Assembly (NCBI GenBank): GCA_040880405.1
Contig: JBBDIM010000177.1
Location: 1-64,000 of the forward strand
Reading direction: 5' to 3'
From: JBBDIM01 sp040880405
GTDB lineage: Bacteria; Planctomycetota; Planctomycetia; Pirellulales; Pirellulaceae
DNA: 64,000 nt
In this document: piece after piece, positions 59,115 to 64,000 of the stretch
Position numbering within the stretch: position 1 is the stretch's first letter
Layout of the letters: each line of letters begins with the position of its first letter
The notes under the pieces: generated by a model
What the model saw: only the letters and a program-made list of their open reading frames with translations
Database searches by the model: none
What the model was told of the DNA's origin: nothing
Made by a program: the position numbers and the translations under genes

Positions 59115-60251
59115 ATGCCCGCTCGGTCCTTAACGATCGGTCGCCCTAGTGCGACTTGGTCCCTGTCGACCTGTACCCCTTTAATTCCGATCCTGTTATT
59201 CCTGGTTTGTCTGACCCTTTGCCCTTCGCCGGCATGGTCGCAGGTCAACGATGGAATCGCGACGCGGTTCATGAAACGCGTCAATCAGCGGACCAGTCAT
59301 CAGGTGTTGACAGCGTTCCATCCGATCGTTGAAAAAACCCGCTCCGCGACGGTGGAGATCCAGCGAGACGGCAAACGTCGCGCGATGGGTGTGATCGTCG
59401 ACGCCGATGGCTGGGTGATTACCAAGGCGAGCTTGGTGAACTACCACTCCGCCGACGCCCCCCTGCTCTGCAAGCTTTCCACCGGCAAAACGCTGGAAGG
59501 ACAAGTAATTACCGTCGATAAGAAAGCGGACTTGGCGATGGTGAAAATCGCCGGGGCCAATCTGCCGGTGGCGACTTTCGCCGATTCACGGAACCCTGAT
59601 GTCGGCAGCTTGCTGGCCACCGTAGGTCACTCTGAGGATCCGCTGGCGATCGGTGTCTACAGCCTTTCCCCGCGTGAGATCAAGCTCAAGCAGGCGATGC
59701 TGGGAGTCAACCTCTCGCAAAATCCTGGCCCGGCCTTGGTCGACGCGGTCGTGGAATCGAGCGCCGCCGCCAAGGCGGGAGTCACCGCGAGCGACATCAT
59801 CCGCAAGGTGAACGAGGAGTCGATCGACACCAGCAACAAGCTGATCGAGACGATCCGCCAATACCAACCAGGCGACCTGCTGCGGCTCTCCGTTGAGCGA
59901 AACGACAAAACGATCGACCTAGAGGTCACCCTGGGCGAGTGGATCGCCGGCCCGCAAGCGGCTCGGCATGAGTTCCAGAATCACCTGGGGGGAGAGCTCA
60001 GCACACGTCGCAGCGGTTTCGCGGCGGTCTTCCAGCACGACTCCTACATCCAACCGGCCGACTGTGGCAGCCCGATTGTCAACCTGAAGGGTGAGGTCGT
60101 CGGATTGAACATCGCCCGCGCCGGACGCGTGGCGACTTTCGCTCTGCCGGTCAGCACTTTAACCGAGACGATCAACCGACTAAAATCGGAGGCGACGCAA
60201 TTGCTTCAGGACTCAGACCAATCGTCGGTCGTTTCCACCTCCCGTCCTTAA
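59115..60251 (+). CDS. Trypsin-like pseudoprotease with internal PDZ domain
   Basis: The protein has 378 residues from MPARSLTIGRPSATW (59115), with a signal peptide ending near PAWS. The first half matches the N-terminal part of the S1C fold: the His site is KAS (TKASL, about 103-107) and Asp139 (KKADLAMV) is kept. A PDZ domain lies at about 195-275 (VDAVVESSAAAKAGVTASDI). The second half of the protease fold then follows, with Cys317 at the Ser position (QPADCGSPIV). His and Ser are therefore replaced. It probably binds but does not cut substrates and may assist the adjacent DegP-like protein. Confidence 0.8.
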   Translation: MPARSLTIGRPSATWSLSTCTPLIPILLFLVCLTLCPSPAWSQVNDGIATRFMKRVNQRTSHQVLTAFHPIVEKTRSATVEIQRDGKRRAMGVIVDADGWVITKASLVNYHSADAPLLCKLSTGKTLEGQVITVDKKADLAMVKIAGANLPVATFADSRNPDVGSLLATVGHSEDPLAIGVYSLSPREIKLKQAMLGVNLSQNPGPALVDAVVESSAAAKAGVTASDIIRKVNEESIDTSNKLIETIRQYQPGDLLRLSVERNDKTIDLEVTLGEWIAGPQAARHEFQNHLGGELSTRRSGFAAVFQHDSYIQPADCGSPIVNLKGEVVGLNIARAGRVATFALPVSTLTETINRLKSEATQLLQDSDQSSVVSTSRP

Positions 60252-60300
60252 CCCCGTCCATAGAATCGGCGAGCGGCGGTCCATCCGCCGAGAACCCTAG

Positions 60301-60576
60301 ATGTCCGACCAACGACAGCAGCTAAATTCCAGTATCCTGGAACTGAGAAAAGAACTCGCCGAGAACGAGCACCTCGATCCAGCCACGCGCGAGCGACTGA
60401 GAGGGGCGATCGAGACCCTGGAAGATGCCCTTATTCATGAAGATGAGGAGACCTTGCAGCACCCCTCCCTGACGGAAACATTCCGCTCGACCGCGGAAGA
60501 CTTTGAGGACTCGCACCCCACATTGACCCGGATCGTCGGCAACTTGGCCGATATCCTGGCCAATAGCGGGTTGTAA
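60301..60576 (+). CDS. DUF4404-family protein
   Basis: A 91-residue helical protein (MSDQRQQLNSSILELRKEL...) matching the short coiled DUF4404 family by length and pattern; the C-terminus ends LTRIVGNLADILANSG. Function is unknown. It follows the pseudoprotease gene by 49 bp. Confidence 0.75.
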   Translation: MSDQRQQLNSSILELRKELAENEHLDPATRERLRGAIETLEDALIHEDEETLQHPSLTETFRSTAEDFEDSHPTLTRIVGNLADILANSGL

Positions 60577-60636
60577 ACACTGCGTCGCTCTAAACACTGC
60601 GGCGTTCGTCGCTAAACTCCGATTCACCCAACACAT

Positions 60637-60673
60637 AAAGCCCGCGATGGATCATTCCACCGCGGGCTTTTTC
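60637..60673. terminator. Bidirectional terminator
   Basis: AAAGCCCGCG (60637-60646) and CGCGGGCTTT (60661-60670) form a perfect 10-bp stem with a 14-nt loop whose ends also pair (ATGG/CCAC weakly), followed by TTTTTC on the plus strand and AAAT-type bases on the other side. It separates the DUF4404 gene from the convergent PQQ gene. Confidence 0.8.
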
Positions 60674-60698
60674 TATGGTTTGGATCCGCCTTGGTGGC

Positions 60699-61967
60699 TT
60701 ATCTGGCCTTGCCACCGACTGAGATCAAGTGATGGCTCGTCCGCAAATACAACACGCCACCGGAGATGGCCGGGGTGGCTTCGCTCGATTCCCCCAGCGG
60801 CATCCGAGCCAATTGCTTTAGTTCCGGCGTCGCGGACAGGACAACAAAGTCCCCTTCCTCCGAAATACAGCAGATCCGATCGCCAATCCGAACCGGCGAC
60901 CCATAATAGTTTCCGCCGACGCGCTGTCGCCCCAACACTTCGCCTGACTCGGTATCGACGCAGCTTACGATCCCCTTGTCGTACCACAGAAAGGCGAGCT
61001 TACCGTAGCCAACCGAGGTCGGGACGTAGGGTGCCTGCCGGTCCACCTTGAAAGCCATGGCCGGAGGCGACTTCAACGGATCGACCGCGACCACATAGTT
61101 CCCGCCTCCCCCCGAACCGACTGAACCGAAAATCAACCCGTTGATGACCACCGAGGAAGAGACGCTTCGCTTGTCGAACAACTGGGTCGCCCAGACTTCT
61201 TTGCCGGTCTCCGGATCGTGGGCGGCGATGCCATGGGCCGAAGAGTTGCAGATAATCAAGTCCTTGCCTTGGGGATCGGTGTAAATGCAAGGTGCCGAAT
61301 AAGCGGCGACATCATTTTCTCGCGGGGTACGCCAACGCTCTTCACCTGTTTTGCGGTCGACCGCCAGCAGGAAGCTTTCCGCCTGTTCTCCCCCTGCGGC
61401 CGACTCCGCGTCTTTGTGGACCATGTGCGATAGGATCACCATGTCCTTGTAAATGATCGGCGAGGCACCGAAACCATGCTGGCTGACCCAGGGCCCCAGG
61501 TCCAGGTTCCACGATTCATCGCCATCGTGACTATAAGCGACCAGCGAGGTACGGCTCGGTTGCGACCACGCGATGTAAACGTGATCCTCATCGACCGCCG
61601 GGGTGCAAGAAGCGTAGCTGCTTTTGGAATGCAATTTGTGCGCGACGCCCTGGTACTGTTTCTCCCAGAGAATCTTTCCGCTGGTCGTCTCGATGGCCAT
61701 CAAGGAGATTTTCGCCGAGTCCTGATTGGCGCACATGAGAAACGCCTTGTTTCCCCAGATCACTGGCGAGGAGTGGCCACCCCCAGGTAGCTTGATCCGC
61801 CAGTTGTAATCCGCCTCGGTGAACTCCAGCGGAATGGTGGTCGCTTCGGAGATTCCGCTCCCGTTGGGTCCACGGAATCGGGTCCAATCGTTCGCCACGA
61901 CCGGGCTCAACCATCCGGAAAGTGGCAAACCGAGCAGCAAGGCCAGGCAACAAACGCGATTTAACAT
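60699..61967 (-). CDS. Exported PQQ-repeat (BamB-like) protein
   Basis: I start it at MLNRVCCLALLLGLPLS (61967), giving 422 residues with a signal peptide ending near ANDW. Blade motifs such as SGKILWEKQYQG, TGEERWRTPREND and TGKEVWATQLFD recur, matching PQQ-type beta-propellers. The N-terminal WTRFRGPNGSGISE is the planctomycete sub-family signature. No cofactor-binding residues can be assigned. It probably acts as a periplasmic binding or assembly protein. Confidence 0.82.
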   Translation of the reverse strand: MLNRVCCLALLLGLPLSGWLSPVVANDWTRFRGPNGSGISEATTIPLEFTEADYNWRIKLPGGGHSSPVIWGNKAFLMCANQDSAKISLMAIETTSGKILWEKQYQGVAHKLHSKSSYASCTPAVDEDHVYIAWSQPSRTSLVAYSHDGDESWNLDLGPWVSQHGFGASPIIYKDMVILSHMVHKDAESAAGGEQAESFLLAVDRKTGEERWRTPRENDVAAYSAPCIYTDPQGKDLIICNSSAHGIAAHDPETGKEVWATQLFDKRSVSSSVVINGLIFGSVGSGGGGNYVVAVDPLKSPPAMAFKVDRQAPYVPTSVGYGKLAFLWYDKGIVSCVDTESGEVLGRQRVGGNYYGSPVRIGDRICCISEEGDFVVLSATPELKQLARMPLGESSEATPAISGGVLYLRTSHHLISVGGKAR

Positions 61968-62199
61968 TCGACCACCATCTGCGGGAGGAAAGTTGGGGAG
62001 GGGCGTACGAGAGGAATTCCAGCGAGGGGAGAAACAGCGCGGCGTCTTCCCACGAAGGCCCCTCACAGACGACTCAGGCGCAACATTCGCCCGATCGAAC
62101 CATCATACGCCACCACTGGCAGGACCGGTTTCGCATCGCCACGACAGGGAAAAATCCAACGACTCGGCGTAACGAAAAAACCAATTTACCCGATGGTAA

Positions 62200-63276
62200 T
62201 CATTTCTGGACCAGGTTTCCACGTTCCCGCCGAGAATTATCGGTTCGGGGGGCAGCGAGCCAGTGGGGCGGGTTGAGGGGGGTTCGCTGGCTGAAATCCT
62301 CAACCCACGCGACCACGCGTTGATCCATCCAGCGGCGATCCGGCACTACTTTCCGCCGCGTGAGGAAACCGAGATGGCCTCCATTGGCGGTAATCTGGAT
62401 CTCCGTATCGCTGGCAACTTTATGATGGCTGTAGATATCGACGGGGACCACGCTATCGTCAGCGGCCGCCAGAATAAAGGTCGGAACCTGGATTTGGGCC
62501 AGCAGCGGTCCACTGCTGGCGCGATGATAGTAATCGTCGACTGACTCAAAACCACACCGGGGCGCGGTAAAGAGGGTGTCGAATTCATGAATCGAATTCA
62601 ACCGCCGTGGGAATTCACACGGAGTCAACTCCGGGAAAATCGCCTGTCGCCGCCGGACATGGGAAACCAACCGGCGAACGAAATCGCGATCGTACAGCCG
62701 GTTGACCCCCCGCGACATGTTTTTGCAGCAATATTTTAGGTCGATCGGGGGCGCGACCGCCACGACGCTATCGAGCCTCGCGGTGGGCGTGCTACCGTAC
62801 TCACCCGCCAGCTTCAGGACGATGTTCCCACCCATGGAGAATCCCATCAGGGTGGTCGGCGATTGGGGGCAAAGCTTCGCCACGAACCGCATCACCGCGT
62901 CGATATCCTCGCTACAGCCCGCATGAAATGGGCGTTTGGCCAATCGGCCACCTGCCCCGCAGCCGCGGAGGTCGACCCGAAAGGTGCGATAGCCCCGCTG
63001 CTTTAGCTTGGCGGAGATCCGAACCAGATAGCCGCTCAAATGGCTGCCACCCAGGCCATGGACCATCACCACGACCCGATCTCCCGGGACCCAGCAGCCA
63101 GGGCAGTCGTCGTGAATGACCATTTGGTCGCCATCGTCCAGCAGCACGACGTGCGGCTGAGCCGAATAAGCCAAGTCCGCGCCGGACCAATACGCGGCGA
63201 CAACCGTCTGCAGGTGCGAACTTCGCAGCAGCGGATGCGGAAGAAATTCAGTATGAAAACGCGAGAATCCAGCCAT
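62200..63276 (-). CDS. YheT-family alpha/beta hydrolase
   Basis: The protein has 358 residues. The N-terminal LLRSSHLQTVVAAYW is characteristic of YheT/ABHD1-3 hydrolases. The nucleophile elbow is GFSMGGN, the acid lies in LAAADDSVVP and the His in NGGHLGF. The oxyanion region VMVHGLGGSHLSGYLV is present. It should hydrolyse small esters or lipids; the substrate is unknown. Confidence 0.9.
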   Translation of the reverse strand: MAGFSRFHTEFLPHPLLRSSHLQTVVAAYWSGADLAYSAQPHVVLLDDGDQMVIHDDCPGCWVPGDRVVVMVHGLGGSHLSGYLVRISAKLKQRGYRTFRVDLRGCGAGGRLAKRPFHAGCSEDIDAVMRFVAKLCPQSPTTLMGFSMGGNIVLKLAGEYGSTPTARLDSVVAVAPPIDLKYCCKNMSRGVNRLYDRDFVRRLVSHVRRRQAIFPELTPCEFPRRLNSIHEFDTLFTAPRCGFESVDDYYHRASSGPLLAQIQVPTFILAAADDSVVPVDIYSHHKVASDTEIQITANGGHLGFLTRRKVVPDRRWMDQRVVAWVEDFSQRTPLNPPHWLAAPRTDNSRRERGNLVQK

Positions 63277-63337
63277 GTTTGTTTAAAGTACCGCGATTAA
63301 ACGCCCTCTCCGCCACTGCGAACCTATGCGGAGTCAA

Positions 63338-64000
63338 CTAACGTTGAATCTGATATTCCTCGATCTTGCGATACAGGGTCGCCCGACTCGTACCGAGCAA
63401 TTTTACGGTCTCCGGAATGTTACCTCCAGTCTTCGCCAAGGCTTCTTCGATTAACTTCTTCTCCCAGAAGTCAAACCGTAACGATTCCGGCTCGCCCAGA
63501 CCTGCATCTCGCAGGCCGAGGTCGTGTGCCTCGATCGTGTCCCCCTCGGCCAAAACCACGGCGCTATCAATCACATTTCGTAATTGACGCACGTTCCCAG
63601 GCCACTGATATCCGAGCAATTTCCTTTTTGCCGCGGGCGAAATCTTCAGCATCGGTCGACCATGTTGTTTCCGGAAGTGATCCAGGAAATGGTCGGCCAG
63701 CATTTCGACATCTTCGCCGCGATCCCGTAAAGGTGGAATATATAACTCAAAGACCGTTAAGCGATAGTACAAATCTTCACGAAATCGTTTTTCCCGCACA
63801 AACTCCGCTAGATCTCGGTTGGTCGCGGCAATCACGCGGACGTCGACACTTACCTCTTTGGTCGCCCCGAGAGGCAAAAAAGGATGCCCCTCCAAGATTC
63901 GCAGCAGCTTCGCCTGGCCATCAAGCGTCATCTCTCCCACTTCATCCAGAAACAGGGTCCCGGTATCCGCCTGCTGGAAAAATCCGACATGGTCCGCATC
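63338..64000 (-). CDS. Sigma-54-dependent activator, C-terminal part (truncated by window)
   Basis: The frame enters from 64000 without a start. The visible part holds the end of the AAA+ domain (GTLFLDEVGEM Walker B, RVIAATNRDL, FREDLYYRLTVFELYIPPLRDR, GNVRQLRNVIDS) and a Fis-type C-terminal HTH (NIPETVKLLGTSRATLYRKIEEY). The GAFTGA region should lie just outside the window. It activates RpoN promoters; its targets and sensor are unknown. Confidence 0.92.
   Translation of the reverse strand, partial: DADHVGFFQQADTGTLFLDEVGEMTLDGQAKLLRILEGHPFLPLGATKEVSVDVRVIAATNRDLAEFVREKRFREDLYYRLTVFELYIPPLRDRGEDVEMLADHFLDHFRKQHGRPMLKISPAAKRKLLGYQWPGNVRQLRNVIDSAVVLAEGDTIEAHDLGLRDAGLGEPESLRFDFWEKKLIEEALAKTGGNIPETVKLLGTSRATLYRKIEEYQIQR

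Noticed and set aside
1..64000. CRISPR array
   Set aside because: No set of 20-40-bp direct repeats with equal spacers was seen; the element's repeats are too short or too few.

Overview
The window is about 60% GC chromosomal DNA that reads as a planctomycete (Planctomycetota, Pirellulales-like). Clues are a Ser/Thr kinase with the planctomycete-type N-terminal region and a DMG motif, PSCyt1-type cytochrome repeats fused to a peptidase-like domain, a DegP-like/PDZ gene pair, a leucine-rich-repeat lipoprotein, a PQQ-repeat protein and very few recognisable Shine-Dalgarno sites. The assignment rests on gene families, not on a marker gene.

Positions 33-13520 hold a complete integrated element of about 13.5 kb. 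It sits in the 3' end of a tRNA-Leu(UAA) gene and is bounded by a 23-bp direct repeat. All its genes lie on the minus strand: an unassigned DNA-binding-like protein, an excisionase-like protein, a replication initiator whose gene carries an iteron-like array, a primase-helicase, two large structural-looking proteins, a terminase-small-subunit-like HTH protein, three tiny acidic proteins, several unknowns and a tyrosine integrase. No portal, large terminase or capsid gene was recognised, so it looks like a phage satellite or a plasmid-like integrative element. The integrase frame crosses the attachment core, so its C-terminus differs between the integrated and circular forms.

Positions 13521-27.2 kb are core chromosome: a ROK sugar kinase, a SIS-domain isomerase, an LplT-like transporter, ThiC, a di-heme cytochrome, an HI0933-type flavoprotein, an LRR lipoprotein, a CBS-domain protein and cobalamin-dependent MetH. 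From 27.5 to 32.7 kb a co-directional cluster encodes a membrane protein, a MinD/BY-kinase-like protein lacking the Walker lysine, an ExeA-like ATPase and a GT39-like glycosyltransferase, suggesting an envelope or polysaccharide function.

From 32.8 to 41.6 kb lie two exported proteins, a tightly coupled three-gene operon (flavoprotein, radical SAM protein, degenerate metallophosphoesterase), a lone CheB, ThiO, a DUF2064 transferase and a glutaredoxin-like protein. From 41.8 to 53.1 kb lie a tail-anchored kinase, a HELGH protein, a cytochrome/pseudo-peptidase fusion, a lipoprotein and a divergent pair (duplicated ABC-2 permease, large von Willebrand protein).

Positions 53.1-55.4 kb look less conserved, with an AT-richer orphan gene, a frameshifted membrane-protein gene and a cluster of short inverted and direct repeats. 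The last part carries ArgG, an NAD-dependent epimerase-like protein, a DegP-like protease next to a PDZ-inserted pseudoprotease, a DUF4404 protein, a PQQ-repeat protein, a YheT-like hydrolase and the end of a sigma-54 activator.
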